Origin: Sphagnum compactum
Lineage: Eukaryota; Bryophyta; Sphagnopsida; Sphagnales
Assembly: GCA_965153455.1 (NCBI GenBank)
Contig: OZ234495.1
Span: forward strand, 21,510,875 to 21,574,874
Direction: 5' to 3'
Length of the DNA: 64,000 nt
Shown: piece by piece, positions 10,941 to 23,680 of the stretch
Numbering within the stretch: position 1 is the stretch's first letter
Layout: each line of letters begins with the position of its first letter
Notes under the pieces: generated by a model
What the model saw: the letters and a program-made list of their open reading frames with translations, nothing else
Databases searched by the model: none
Told to the model about the DNA's origin: nothing
Position numbers and translations under genes: made by a program

Positions 10941-12341
10941 GCAAAATGTACCAGATGCAAAGGTATTGAACACATAATCTACCACCATGCAATATGTTGT
11001 GGTGAAAACTTTAGCAATTGCATTTTGTGCATCAGTTGGATGACCCAAATTAAAAGGAGGAACTTTGATTACCACTTCAACTTGCATTTCATTGGTTGAT
11101 GGGGTTGGAATAATAATGTGATCGGATAGGAAGTCACTTGGATTTCTCTAATGTGAACACTAGTTTGTTTTAGGGTTTAGGTTTTGTTTTGAGCAGTCGT
11201 CAACTTTCTTCGTGTGGGCGGTGGAGTTTATATCATCACTGTTTGTTAGTGGTTATGAGTAGGAAACTTTGTTATCTGAAACAAGTTGGTAGCAAACAAT
11301 GGGTGGCCAAAGGCGCTTCAAGCATGCAAGGGAGATGGAAGTAAGAGGCGGTTGGACGAAGATAAGAAGGGGAATTCAAAGGTAAAGAAAAGGAGGTTTG
11401 TGGTTTTTGGATTACATCTATGGTAGATCATATAAAATTAAGAGCTTGCAGAAGTGAATAGTCGTTGTTTGATTTACGTTATGCCAATAACTACATCATG
11501 GCAGGCGTTGTGTTCTTGCTAATGTTAGGTTCTATAAGGGATTTATGCTAAGGGCTGATGATGCACAAAGGAGGTCTAAGCTGTAAAATTAAAAGCATGA
11601 AGAGGGATGTATTTGTATGGGACCTTGGTGGAACCATTCTTGAAGTAGCGCATATGTCATGAGTTAAAGCCAGAAACCTTAGAGGGTATCCTTGGGTTGG
11701 GCAGAACGTGGGTACAGAATGGGAGAGATTACAGAAAATATCCATAGACCCATGTTCTGAACAGAACTGTGTTTTTCCCAAGTTGTTGCAAGCCAACTTG
11801 GCATATGTTGTTCATCTTTAGTTTAGATTTAGCAGTCATCTTGTTTGTAAAACTAAGCCAAATATCTTTATGCATTATTTCATAGGGTAGATGCACATAT
11901 TAACAACTCATAACGAACCAAATGAACATAGAGGGCTCTGATTTCAAGCTAGATCCCACTAATTCATGCACCCACAATATGTGGAACTATTCTTGGCAGT
12001 AGTTTGGTGGATATTGATATAAAAATCCAGAAAGGGCTGACAGGTATGTGCTGCTTGGAGTCTCATATGGGTATAGAGATTTATGATTTGTTAGGATAGT
12101 AGCACCAATGTGTTGTAACAGTGCTTAAATGGTAGGATATAAATTGGAGAAATCGCAGGTACATAATTTGGATTTGTGATGGGGAGATATTCTGCATACC
12201 GCTTTCTTTTGGTTACAATAGGTCTTCCATTTGTCGTGGTTCCATCCGGACTCTTGGAGTTTACACGAGGTATAATTTCATTCATTTGGACTTGAACAAA
12301 TCGATGTTTACCTATGTCTATAATTTCTGCACTTGCATTGG
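10941..12341 (-). pseudogene. Family F exon copy 4, split by a 1.1 kb insertion
   Basis: The C-terminal part (about 10941-11112) decodes to a version of the family ending NTFASGTFC. The N-terminal part (about 12212-12341) gives IDIGKHRFVQVQMNEIIP. Between them about 1.1 kb of unrelated sequence is inserted. The donor site GTAG has become CTAG. Clearly inactive. Confidence 0.6.
11113..12211. mobile_element. Insertion of unknown type inside F copy 4
   Basis: The insertion is defined by the break in the F exon alignment, not by its own termini. It contains a TTTAGGG-like pair near 11170. A minus-strand frame at 11548-11796 has no recognised domain. I could not identify inverted or long terminal repeats or a clear target duplication. 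It may be a degraded retroelement or captured genomic DNA. Confidence 0.4.
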
Positions 12342-12959
12342 CTACCAGCACCATCCAAATGCAAAGGCTAGGTGAATATTTGGTATTTTAGCTAATGTAG
12401 GAACTAGTTTTTGAAAATGCTTTTGATTTCAATCCAAAAGCCCATCAATTCCTTAGTAAATCTATATTGCCCAACATTATTTTTCTTTGATGACTTTGTA
12501 ATGCCTTGTACAAATCATAGAAAGAAACCATTTTCTCCTTTATTAAACAACTACATCAATTTTTTTTCCATGTTTGCATTTCCTTGCTTGGTTGAAGCAA
12601 AAAATGCACAAGTGCCACACAAAACTTGTTGGAGTTTAATTAATTCAAAGATAATACCAAAAAACTTTATATTTTGCAAACCTTCGGTGCAATGTTGTTT
12701 TTTTTTTTGTTTTATAATGTAGCATCATTAATAATCATCCTTAACCAATTTAGCATTACTTGCCGAAACGTTTGTAAAAAATTGTAAAAAACTTGTGAAA
12801 AACCATCCAAACATTAGAAACCATGTGAAAAATAGCTTGAGTGACCCAACACCCACTATTGCACCATTGAAAGAATCCTATTTTGGGATTTTTTGGATGG
12901 CATGAAACCTAACCCAACCCCAAGACATGGTTCTGTGTTCATAGTTTTTTTAATCACAC

Positions 12960-14250
12960 ACCTTGACCTTCAAAGGTCAATTTTTTTTTTTCTTCCCTCA
13001 CTCCATCCCTACCTACCTCCTACTTTTCCATTCCTCTCTCCCCTCCCTTTTCCCACTCAAAATTTCTTCTTCTTTCTTTGGTTTTCCTTCTTTCTTTGTT
13101 TCTTTTTGTTGTTTTCTATTTTGTGTAGCTTTGTTTGAGGTCTTTGTGAGCTCTTTGTTTTTTTCTCTATTAAAAATAAAATAAAATAATTGTGTCTTTT
13201 TTTTGAGGTTTTTGTGGTGTTTTTTTTTTTTTTTTTCTTTTTGTGTGGAGTTGCGAAAGAGGAAGATAGGAGTAGAAAAAAAAAGGAGGATAGAGATGAA
13301 GAAGAAGAGTAAGATGAAGAGCAATTGAAAGAGGTGAGTTTTTTGTGGTTTACCCCCTACAAACCAACAATGGTACTAGAGGTTTATTGCCATCTCATGA
13401 ACTCTCAATTACATTAATGGTTTGTTACCTTCACTAGGATTTTTTGATGTAAGAAATTTATTTATTGATTTCTCTCATTTTTCTTTCAATTTTTTTTCCT
13501 GTCGCTTGGCTAGTTTTTTTAATATATATATTTTTGGCATTTCATTTTTTCCCCCTTTCTTTGTATTTTTTAGTAATTTTTAAAATTTTGGTTTTATATT
13601 TCTTTTTACATTTTCTATACCTTTTATTTCTATCTTGTTCATTTTTTTTCCCCCTAATTTTTTGAGCTTTTAATTTTTTTGTTTTCTTGGTTTTTTCTTG
13701 AATTTCTACCCCTTGTTTTTCTTTTTTTATTTCTCGTTTTCATTCTCTGTAATTAAAAAAAATCATCTTGTTGCTAATTTTTTTTGTTGGGATTTTATTT
13801 TTTCAGAGTTTTAAAATTTCTATTTTCCTAGGTTGTTTTCTAGATTTTTCCCCTTTTTTTCTTGTTTTTTATTTTTTATATTTTGCTTTCTATAATTCAA
13901 AAATTTTGGTTTTATATTTCGTATTCTATTTATAGTTTTCATTTTATGTACCTTTTTTACAAAATATTTCTCTCTTGTTTCTTTTTCTTGTTATTCTAAA
14001 TGATTTTTTAATAAAATTTTGGGGGTTTTAAAATTTATGTTTATCTAGTTTTGTTTTTCAATTTTTGTTGTTTATCTTGTTTTTGATGTTTTCTTTTCCC
14101 CCTGTAATTTGTGGAAATCTTTTTTATGTCTATTTTTTCTTGTTGGTTTTCTTTTTTCCTTTTTGGTTTTTTCAATATTGTTTTTGGGGTTTTTAATTTT
14201 AATTGTTGTTTTTGTTTTTGTTTTATGTGTGTGTGTGGGAAAAGGTAAAC
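12960..14250 (+). repeat. Strongly T-rich, strand-asymmetric tract
   Basis: For about 1.3 kb the plus strand is dominated by T, with C-rich parts at 12985-13080, broken by a purine-rich block at 13255-13335. Many long T runs are present. The open frames here are low-complexity and not credible proteins. Such tracts arise from expanded poly-T/poly-pyrimidine repeats or element tails; the pyrimidine block followed by a purine block could form intramolecular triplex DNA, which is inference. Confidence 0.7.
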
Positions 14251-15170
14251 ACATCCTTTGTGTGTTGGGCAATTGTTTGAACAAAGACCCATGCCACATG
14301 TGAGTGGGATTACTTGTGAAATGATGGACTACAAATAAAACCAACATTGATGCCCACATTGGGAAGAGTCACTTCTTCCAAGTTGCTGACTCTATTAAAC
14401 ATTCCAACATGGGGTGTGTGGTCCATCCTCCCCATATAATGACCAAATTAAAGAGTGATGATAATCTTGCCGATTTAATTTGAGCTAGCAAGGTCTCTTA
14501 TGCAATGGGCCTTGAAGATGTTTGGGTAGTCGAAATTGGACAAGTTTTTCATCAAAAAAGGAGTGTGAAAAGGAGATCATTTGATTTGTGAATTACCATA
14601 AATTGGAGATGATTCATGGCCGGTGAGTTCCATCATATTCAATTTTCATTTCAAATTTGCATTGTGCTTCAAACATGTGTTTTCCAAATTATATTCATTG
14701 GTTTGTGTGTATGTCCATTTTAGGATTTGAGATACCACCAAGGAGGCTTTCATAGTTGATTTGATGAAGATAATTTTGGCCAACCAATAATTTATACACC
14801 TGATAATATGTTCAATTTGCAGAAAATGCAGTGGCACACTATTAGAGTGCAAATGGATTATCATTGAAATCTATTAATGAAAGTTCTAGTGAGAATGAAG
14901 GTGAGAACAGTTAGTTTGACATTCCATTTTTCAAATAATACACATTTTGTACCACGCGTATGGCATCCATGAATTTTCTATGCCACATTTTTGTAGACTA
15001 ATTTATCCTCCATGGATATAGCGCATTGGCATTAAAATGAATGTATGTAAAGATATCTAGTTGTAAAAAGTTTGAACTTTATTTTTACAGAAACAAGGTT
15101 ACTAAAATCCATATATAATGTATGTGCATTTTGCATTGAACAAAAAATTAATTGGATGTAAACCTAGTAC
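14251..15170. other. Spacer without recognised feature
   Basis: No gene, tRNA or terminal repeat seen. It passes into the degenerate repeat array that begins near 15170-15500. Confidence 0.4.
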
Positions 15171-15499
15171 ATGAGGGTATTGCAATTGTTGTCCAAACAT
15201 TTGTGGAAGTTCCGTTAAAGCCTAAAGGCATGCTTTTGTGCAATATCTTCATTGGCAGAACAATGTTCTATTTCATAGTTAGAATTTTGAGAGAGTTTAT
15301 ACATGCATGATGAGGGTGTTGCATTTACACTTTTGTTATGCAATACCTTTGGGACAAAACAAAACATATTTCATCAACCCTATCTTTAAACTTAATACAA
15401 CCATTACAATATTACATATACTTTGATCATTTTTTGGTCCATGTAATACCCTAACCCCTATACTTAACCTTAATGCACCCATGATGGTACTGCATAAAC

Positions 15500-16600
15500 C
15501 CCAATAGGAATAGGGTAAATCAAATAAGGGTATGGCAATTGTATTAGATTTCTTGTTTAGTAGTATGTGAGGCTACAATTAAATATTGATTAACACCCAT
15601 ATTAAGGTATTGCATATAGGGTCAACATAAGTTATTTCCAATATGTTTTTAGAGTATTGAATTGTTGAAATAGATAAAATGAAATAATTTCAATTGGCTT
15701 AAAGGTATTGCAAAACACCAAAATGATTCAAAAAATATGCATTATCCTAATGAAGGTAATGTACATGTGAATATGGTTGGACTCATATGATATTTGTATT
15801 TGTCATTGGGGTATAGCATCACGTTGATGAAGGTAATGCATGTGTGAATTGGGTTGGATATGATATGGTCAATGTGTCCATAGGGTATTGTGTTGTTCAA
15901 ATATATGATTGAAATATAACCTAGGCATGAGGGTATTGCATAAGACCAAAATAATCTAATAATTGCATTTTTGAATCAAATGAGGTGAAATATACTATTT
16001 TGGGCATGAATATTGCATAACAACAAAATAATCTTGTGCATTTGCATTACTTTGATGAGAGTAATGCATGTGTCAATTGGGTTGGGTATTATATTGTCAA
16101 TGTGTCCATAGGGTATTGCGGGGATGAAATAAATGAAATAAAATAGTTACAACTAGGCCTACTTGGGTATTGCAAAACAATAAAATGATCTAATGCATTT
16201 GCATTACCTTGACAAGGGTAATGCATATGGGCATTAGGTTGGAGATGTTATTTCTAATGTGTCCTTGGGGTATTGCATTGTTGAATTAAATGAGATGAAA
16301 ATAGTTAAATAGGATTGAAGGTATTGCATAATAGTAAATTTGTTGTGCTCATGCATTAGTTTGATGAGGGTAATGAAAAAAGAATTAAGTGCAATATGAT
16401 ATTTTCCCTTTGCCTCGGTAGTATTGCATTTCAATAAAATCATCCAATGGGTGTGCATTACTTTTATGAGGACACTTTGATGATTAATTAATTTATATAG
16501 TATATTTTTGCAAGTTGTGTTAAAGGTATGGCATGAATTTGAAATCTAATAATTGTGAGGAAGTTCAATGAGGGTATTGCAAGAACATTTACATTAGTGA
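15500..16600 (+). repeat. Degenerate minisatellite-like array ('gggtattgca')
   Basis: The motif GGGTATTGCA or a near variant recurs more than a dozen times. A longer unit is clearest at about 15825-15895, 16045-16115 and 16210-16275: a 'ggtaatgcat' segment, then 'gggttgg', 'aatgtgtccatagggtattg'. Spacing is irregular, about 160-220 bases. No coding frame is kept. This is an old tandem array eroded by substitutions and indels. Confidence 0.65.
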
Positions 16601-16859
16601 ATTGATGTGGCTTGAGTAAAGATATCAAGTTCATTTGTGATGCCTTCATATGGAATTTAATTGTTGAGTTTTATAGGGCTATAAGAAAGAAATCTCATTT
16701 AGCTACAGTATTTTTAATTGGGTCATTGCAATGTTGTTTTCGATAATCATAAAGTTACAAGGTTTAGTAGGGAGGTAGGTAGGAAAGAGAATGAAGCAAC
16801 CTACTTGGTATATTGCAATACCTTCATTGACATGCATCTTCATTGCCTTGGTGGAGATT

Positions 16860-17005
16860 TAGTGCGTAGGTACATGGGAAGGTAGGTAGATGGATGAAAA
16901 GGTAAATATATGGGTGGGTAGGTGAGCAGGTAGGTAGGTAGGTGGGGGAGGGAGGAGGCAAAGGTGCATAGGCAAGTAGTCTAAATGTAGGTAGGTAGGT
17001 GAGAC
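16860..17005 (+). repeat. GGTA-rich microsatellite
   Basis: Runs of AGGTAGGTAGGT interrupted by related tetramers. Its complement (CTACCTACC) recalls the CTACC/CTAACC tracts at 31150-31700 and 39190-39320. The following 55 bases on the minus strand share 'tttttggggg' and 'cccacgcctgc'-like wording with 39490-39545, hinting at the same element family. Confidence 0.6.
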
Positions 17006-17650
17006 CTGGGCAGGCGTGGGGGGTGAGGAAAAAGAGTTCCCCCAAAAATAAACCAACCTGGGCATAGGAAAGGAAAAAAGGTCAACTTGGGTTCACCACC
17101 TTCGTCAGCCCAGGGATAGGGAGGGACGAAAAAGGTGCACCCAATCCGTGCACCATCCATCTGGTTTTTTTGGAGTCTATTCTTCCAGAGTTTTGGAGTT
17201 TTGTCCGGTTTGTGTTCTCTGGCTTTTACGGAAAACGATTCTTTTCTGGCGTTGGTTTGCTGGGTAGCGTGGGGGTCCCGGGGTGGACACGGCATGTGGT
17301 CCCGTCATTGTTGTGGTCTCAAATCTAATTGGCTGGGGTAGCTGCAATTCCGGGAATTAGATTCGATCAGGGAGTTCAGGGAAGTTCCGATCGATAGGAT
17401 ATGACCGCCACAGAAACAACACCGCAATGTGTCATGCAACAACACAAGTGAGTATCTCCAATAATTTAGGTGTTGTGAGGACTTTGGACATGGAAGCTTA
17501 CGAGAAGACGGTAGGTAAAGTCGAACTTCATTCTACAAGGGGTATAATAAGGATGCATATGAGAAGGTAGTAGCTAAGTCTGGCCCCACATTGTGGGAAC
17601 GTCCCCCACTAGCTAGCTTTCCTTTCCCCCCTTCAAAAGCAAAGGGCAAA
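17006..17650. other. GC-richer segment without recognised gene
   Basis: Less AT-rich than its surroundings, with several CpG sites (17140-17420). Short open frames exist on both strands (16981-17295 minus, 17135-17341 plus), but none carries a recognisable motif. It could be the leader end of the element that carries the GGTA tract. Confidence 0.35.
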
Positions 17651-17660
17651 GATTATCAGC

Positions 17661-17886
17661 AAGATGGATTGGGTTCGTGTGCCTACTCCTTAACCCCCTA
17701 AAACCCTCAGCTCTTGGGCAATACTTTTCACTGCCAAAAGAGCCCCAATCTAACATGTGCATGTCATAGGTGCAAGATGGGGGGCGGGTTCTTATGCCTA
17801 CTTCTTACCCTTAAAACCCTAAGTCCTTGGAAATTAATTTCCACTACAAAAAAAACTCTCAAGCATATTTCTTCATGGATATATTC
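17661..17886 (+). repeat. 113-bp tandem duplication
   Basis: The segment from AAGATGG at 17661 is repeated from 17774 in diverged form: both contain TGCCTACT, CTTA, AAAACCCT and TTCCACTAC/TTTCACTGC parts. Two copies, no coding function seen. Confidence 0.6.
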
Positions 17887-17889
17887 ACA

Positions 17890-19235
17890 TGTTAAGAGAT
17901 AGGGGAGATGCACCCTTGGATTTGAAAAACATATTGAAAAAAATAAGTTATAAAAATTTCAAAGTGTTTGATAAACATATAAGCATTGATCTAAGTTGGG
18001 AAGGGTGATTGGGTGGGTATAGCCTTTGGGTAGGCCTTTCACATGTGGGTAAATGGCATCATCTAAGGTGGATGCACCTAAAGTTGGGACACACAATATT
18101 TGAAGGAGATGAAAAAAATTCTTTTGATTGAATTTGATGGAGCCTTTAGAGGTGGCATTGTCTAGAGAAGTTGTGAGAGGAGTGGCGAATCAGTAAACCC
18201 CACTACCCTTCACTCACAACTGTCTACAACTAAGACAAGCCCCAAATTCACAAAGCTCAACACTATATACAATGAACCCTCACAGAATAAGACACAACAA
18301 AGTGCACTGTAAACTCAAGAAAACAAGAAAGATGAATTCAAGCTAACAACTCCACTCCTAATTGAAACCTATATATGAGGGAGATCAAAGCATATATAGA
18401 GGTTGCAGGTTTGCAAATTCATTAAAAAACAAGAAGTTGTAATTCCCAGTTGTACAACAATGGTGAAGTCAGTGGCAAGCCTTTGGACTCTAAAGCATCC
18501 GTTTCTTCTCATTGGCGACATGTCATTGGAACTTCAAGTTGAAATCTGCCTCTAATCATTAAGGATTTAGGATCAAAATAGACATTAGAGACCCCAGCCC
18601 TAGTTGTCCAATTGTCCAAACGTCATGCATCAAAGCATAGACATACTGTGGGGTTCAACATTCAATTAACATTTCTTCTAATGGGTTAGGAGGTGGCAAC
18701 CTAAACAAATAAAGGGAGTGATGGTGGCAAGTCCCCTTCAAATACTAGAGAGTAATGACTGACGTGAAATGGGACCTTGTTGTGAGGGAGAATTACAATG
18801 ATGCACTTTGTTCAATGCCTCATGCCTTATGAAAGACTATCATGTTCGAGGTGTCCAGGTGGCTAGCAAATTGGCAGAAGTGTAGGCTCATCATAAGGGG
18901 ATGTGATCACATCCCTCTACAGGCAAAGGCCATAATGGGCTTGACCCATTTGCATAACCTATAGAGCTCTCACATTTACTTGAGAAAAAATATTTTTATC
19001 TACCTGCAACAATTTTTGGATGCAATGTAAATAGTACTTTAGCTCAAATGTTTTGCCAATGCATCATATTTTAACATTTCGCAATGGTGATATCATCAAT
19101 AATATACAGAACATATGATTCTCTGTTGCCACGTGATCAACTTGTTGTAATCCCAAGTCACCACATGAGAGACCTAGTCAAATTGAAAAGGAAGTACCCA
19201 ATTTTTGTGGCTCTCAATTATGGGTTTGTTTCTGG
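17890..19235. other. Spacer without recognised feature
   Basis: No ORF of note, no terminal repeats, and no tRNA or SINE signal that I can support. Confidence 0.4.
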
Positions 19236-19239
19236 TGAA

Positions 19240-19452
19240 AATAAGTTTTCTTGATTTTTCTAGTCCCAAAATTTCCCCCCCAAAAAAGTAAAAGTCCAGA
19301 TTTCTCTGTCAACTCGAGTAGATAGCAAAAATAGAAATATGTTTGAATCTTTTTATTTTCATATTTTGTTTATAGCCAGATTTAGCTAAATAGTTCTAGG
19401 GATGATCACCATTTCAGCGACATCACAAAGTTGAAAAAAACAAGCAAGCAAT
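19240..19452 (+). repeat. Dispersed repeat family R, copy 2
   Basis: Shares 'tagccagatttagctaaat' and then 'gacatcacaaagttg' with copy 1 at 8500-8722 and with the reverse-orientation copies near 41 kb. Confidence 0.5.
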
Positions 19453-19459
19453 GGTCAGT

Positions 19460-21905
19460 CAGGAGCACTAGCCCCTGAGCCAAGCAGATGCAACATTTGC
19501 ATCAAAAAATACACTTATCGTGTTACCTTTAATTGTCGTGTTACCTTTAATTGTTGTTGTGGAGATTTCTCTGCAACTTCATCGATCTTCTATCTCATCT
19601 CCTTATGTTTGAACTAAATACATTTTCTTTTGGGCAAAACATGAGTTTGGCATGCAATGTGTATACCATTCAGACTGTGACAAGTGTCTTGAGCAGTCTG
19701 TCATGGCTTTTGTTCAATGTTATGTGCATTTTGAATAGAGTCTTTTCTATGTAACGAAAGCAAGGGAAAACTAAATATATACTTATGATTAAAAAAAACC
19801 CCCACTTGTCCAATTGAGTTTAGTTTGGCATTGAAAACAAATAGTATCACTAGCTGTCTTTAGGGTTAGAGCATACTCAAGTAGATCACAAGTTTTTGTG
19901 ATCATCGTTTGTCTCTTTCAAGATGACATCCTTCAGCAATGATGCTGCTATATGCAAATTGCAACTAATGTGTATCATGATGGATGAGGTTGAGTAACAT
20001 TTAATTACAAAATTTCCTCACTAAGAGCACAATCTCATGTTGAGCCTTTTGGGTGTTAATTATAGTGGCAATAAATTAAATAGATTTAAATTATTACAAA
20101 TAAACATGTATTTTTCAAATAAATCAATTTGTATTTTAATTGTATCCAAGATGCTTCCAAAATGTTCATTATAGGTCATTGGCATATTGGACCTTAAAAG
20201 GAAAAAAAAAAGTCTCACTCAAGTTCATTGAATTTCTTCAATAAATAAATAAATAAATATATGGATGTGGAAACTTTGTTATTTAAGACGTGGTTGTGTT
20301 GGTGTTTGGCGGCTGCCTGCACCGACCGGCTGGGACCAGCCGGGCCCCCATGGGTTCGAGTGCTCATTATTTTGTTTTGAAAGAGTCACTTTGATTGGCC
20401 CATCATGAAAAGCAAACATTGGGAAAGCCCCCCCCCCTAAAGGCACCTCTGTGACCCTCCCTCCCCAAAATAAAGGCATAGTGGCTTCTATGTGGCACAC
20501 CATTTTAATTTGTATATATGAAATTTCTACTTTCAAAAGAATTTGTCATCATTTTCAACCTGGAATAATACCCCCATTATAAACTGGGGGTATTTATTAG
20601 TGGAATGTACAATGTTCATATGCATACTGGACTGTATTCCGTTTCCCCAAAGAATTTGGAATTTTTTGGGATTATGATTGAGAACTTCCAAGAACACCAA
20701 ATGCCATTGGAAGAATGAATAAGGAATGAAGATCACAAAGCTATTTTGCTCAACCCATCCAATAGGCAATGAGCTTGGGAAACAAATGCTTGCTTTGTTT
20801 GTGAATTGGCAATGAGGGAGCAAGTGAGTGAAGAGAGCAAATAATGAGTGAAACAAGCAAACATTTGAAGGGATAATCAATCATAAAGCAAAAACAATTT
20901 TGCATGGACTTGTCCTTATGACAAGCTTATGTACATAACTAGCAGTATTGGGTGGCTATTAGAAATGGCACCTGATAATCAGCAGCAGTGTTTTCTTTTC
21001 AATTCCCTGATGGAGCCAGAGTGCCGAGTATCCTTGGCCGATTTCAACTTCACTGGAGACTCTTTTCCAGAGAACTCATAAATGTGTAGAACGTAGGCAT
21101 GAATCTGGAGACACCCTCCCCCCTAAAGACCATTTTTCTGTCGCAATTTTGCCAATTTAACTTCCAAAAAAGGGGAATTTGAGACAGAATATTTCTTTTT
21201 CAGAAAACTGTGTCGCCTTTTGGCGACTTTTCACCAGAGAAAAAAAGACTGATCAGCAGTTCCTGGGGCTGCTCTTCAAGATATATCACCATGGTTCTAA
21301 AAAAGCAATGAACCATATCTGATAAATGTCCTAAAAACTCTGAGAACCGATTCTGATTTACAACTGCAGTTTTAAAAAAAAAATGAATCTGTCAAACAAC
21401 CTTCTGTAAAACTGCCGAAACTTTACCAATTATTTAGTGAAAACCATCAGATCTTTGAAGGGTTTTGAAATAACTGGAACCAAAGCTTGCTTCTGAAAAT
21501 ATCAAAACCCAGAAACAGAGTTCTTTGATTTCTAAAATTTGAAAAACCTTGAACTAGAGGTTTTCAAAAAATCAAATACCTGCCAACTACTGGTAATAAA
21601 CAGATATGAGTGTCAGTGAAGCAAAGGTAGCCTATTGATTAGCCAACAGGATCAAGCCAAACAATTTCAAAGAAGTTATATTTTTAAAAGAGAAAGAATT
21701 TGTACATGTTTAACTATTTTGACTTAGAGATAAGTAAATCGTATGAATTTGATTAAACTCTAGCGATGAAGCTTATCAATAATTGAATGACTTGTACATA
21801 AGAAAATGATAATATGTGACATAATTTTAATGCCTTGTTGTGAATGAACGAGAATGTTTAGTACACAAGGACTAATGAAGACAATAACTCATTTGTTCTT
21901 TCTTC
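19460..21905. other. Spacer; one GC-rich block at about 20290-20370
   Basis: Mostly AT-rich without a supported gene. At 20290-20370 a GC-rich block contains GGGTTCGAGTGCT, B-box-like, and could be a SINE head. No target duplication was found, so it is not called. The minus-strand 115-codon frame at 20533-20880 has no recognised domain. Confidence 0.35.
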
Positions 21906-21911
21906 TACTAA

Positions 21912-22461
21912 GCTGTGCACATGAACACCCCGCACAAAGTTATAACATCCCATCATCATGTATGGTTGACATAAACCGCCCAAATGTCCCTTGTTTCTTT
22001 ACATATGTCCCTTTCCCCGAACCCTCAGCTCACACTCTGTCTCACTCTCTTCATTTGTACTTGTGCCTTAATTTTTTCCTCGCTATGTTACGAACCATGA
22101 TACTTAAGAATTGAAGGACATGACTCATAAATCGATTGTAGTCGATTCTGCAACCCAGCAATCGTCAAATCAAGACTAGCAAATTGCTAGATATGCGTTT
22201 CAGTTATCGGTTCCCGTGTCGTCAAGATCGCACTTACGAAGACGACTGTGGTCGTACACCGAAGCAAAGAAAGAATGAAGATCTCTCGAATTGCGACAAG
22301 CTCAAGCTAAGAACGCAAGACTGAGGCACGAGGCAGGACAAGAGCCAAAGCCGCAAAGAGGACAGTGGCGTGGGGAACTAAAGAAATGAAAGCACCGCCT
22401 TATTTTTTCCATAGAATGACATTTTCGACAAAGGGCGCGCGTGATCCATCCTTTGATATCC
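21912..22461 (-). promoter_or_regulatory. Orphan copy of the M leader region
   Basis: Nearly identical to 3515-4064 over 550 bases, including the GTAAGTG donor and TGCACAG acceptor on the minus strand. The homology stops exactly at the acceptor side: no M coding exon follows below 21912. It is therefore a promoter/leader/intron fragment cut off from its coding exon, the best preserved case of such splitting in the window. Confidence 0.7.
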
Positions 22462-22469
22462 ACAACGAA

Positions 22470-23140
22470 TGTGGCACAATTCATCCATCGACATCCACGA
22501 CGCCGGTTTCACCACCCAGTTTGGTGGGTAGTCGGTGGCAACGTGACAGGGAGGAAGGAAAAGCAGGACGGGATCTAGAGAGACAAAAATCAGGACCATC
22601 AGAGGAAGTATTATCATCAGGAAGAGAGCGTCACAAACAAGAAGTTGTTGGGGGAGGTTCCCAAGTGTGTTTTCCTAAGACAAAAAGTTGTTGGGGAGGT
22701 TCCCCAGTGCGTTTTCCTAGTGGAAGGGCCCTGCCGTTGGTGTTCTGGAACCTCAGACGAACCCAGGAGTACAGGAGCATGAGCCCTAGGGTGTTCCTAA
22801 ACCTCAGGAGAACCCTTGAGAACTTGTGCGGACCAAAATGGCTTCTCTTTTTCCTTCCTCAATAGGAACATGGGAACACCTAAAAATAGGATGATCTTCA
22901 CTTGGCATAACCCTAGTGTTCATCTCCTGGGTATCCAGAGGTTAAAAACTCATGAGCATTAGGTTTTTTGAAATACCCAGTATTGTTGTTTCCTTGTTCC
23001 GCATGATACCCTCTGGATATTGGATAGGTACCCTCCAGGTATCAAGGGAAAGTAATAATAATAACAAAAACTTGCGCAGTTTTTATGCCGTGAAAATACC
23101 TTGCGGCCGGGTTTTCCGGAATCACGCCAGCTCTAGGCTC
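22470..23140. repeat. Spacer with short tandem repeats (43 and about 51 bp)
   Basis: At 22643-22728 a 43-bp unit ('agttgttgggggaggttcc') occurs twice. At about 22739 and 22790 another pair repeats 'gtgttc...cctcag...gaaccc'. The plus-strand 166-codon frame at 22365-22865 spans the orphan leader and these repeats and is not a credible protein. Confidence 0.5.
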
Positions 23141-23680
23141 AACTTCGCAGGGCCCTTATTCCCGTAAAGCTCACTTTCTGGGTAAAGTGGGGCTTTACCC
23201 TACACGTTCTTGTCTGTGAAGGTGTCTGTTGAAGCAGATCTCAGCACGCTCTCAGGCCTCCTCTTCGCTGCTTTCTTGTTCAGAATTCCTGAGCTTTTAC
23301 TTCTTTCTGCGTTCGGTGAATGAAAGTACAGAGTCCTTGTAAGTGTTATCTCAACGCATTTGCAGATTTCTGGTTAGTCTAGCGACTGATTCATATTTGG
23401 AGAGAGAGGGCAATCTGATGCAAACGTATCGTACCCTCCAACAATCAGCTAGCTCCGCTTGAATTTCGAGATTTTCGGATTTCTGACTTGCTTGTGTCTA
23501 GTCGTTTTCAGAGTCCTTAAACTCCATATTGTTTAAATTGTAAAACAGTGAGAGAAAGATGACAACATTAGTGTTTGATTGAGAGCTCGTCAACAGAGAA
23601 GCTAATTTCTTGCTTTTGTGATGTGTGCAGCCTTGTGAAGTGCCTGCCCAATTGAAGAGCGAAAGGCGATCTTCAGATAG

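Noticed and set aside
12893-13665. Several open frames rich in Phe, Leu and Ser or Lys
   Set aside because: All are products of the T-rich tract and its complement; low complexity, no motif.
15170-16600. CRISPR-like regularity of the 'gggtattgca' motif
   Set aside because: The intervals are irregular and themselves related, and the genome is a plant; this is a degenerate minisatellite.
20290-20370. Possible SINE head with GGGTTCGAGTGCT
   Set aside because: No target duplication, no A box at the right distance and no second copy seen in the window.
22365-22865. 166-codon open frame on the plus strand
   Set aside because: It starts inside the antisense of the M leader region and runs across short tandem repeats. 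No domain, no splice context and no relative at 4 kb where the leader is duplicated.
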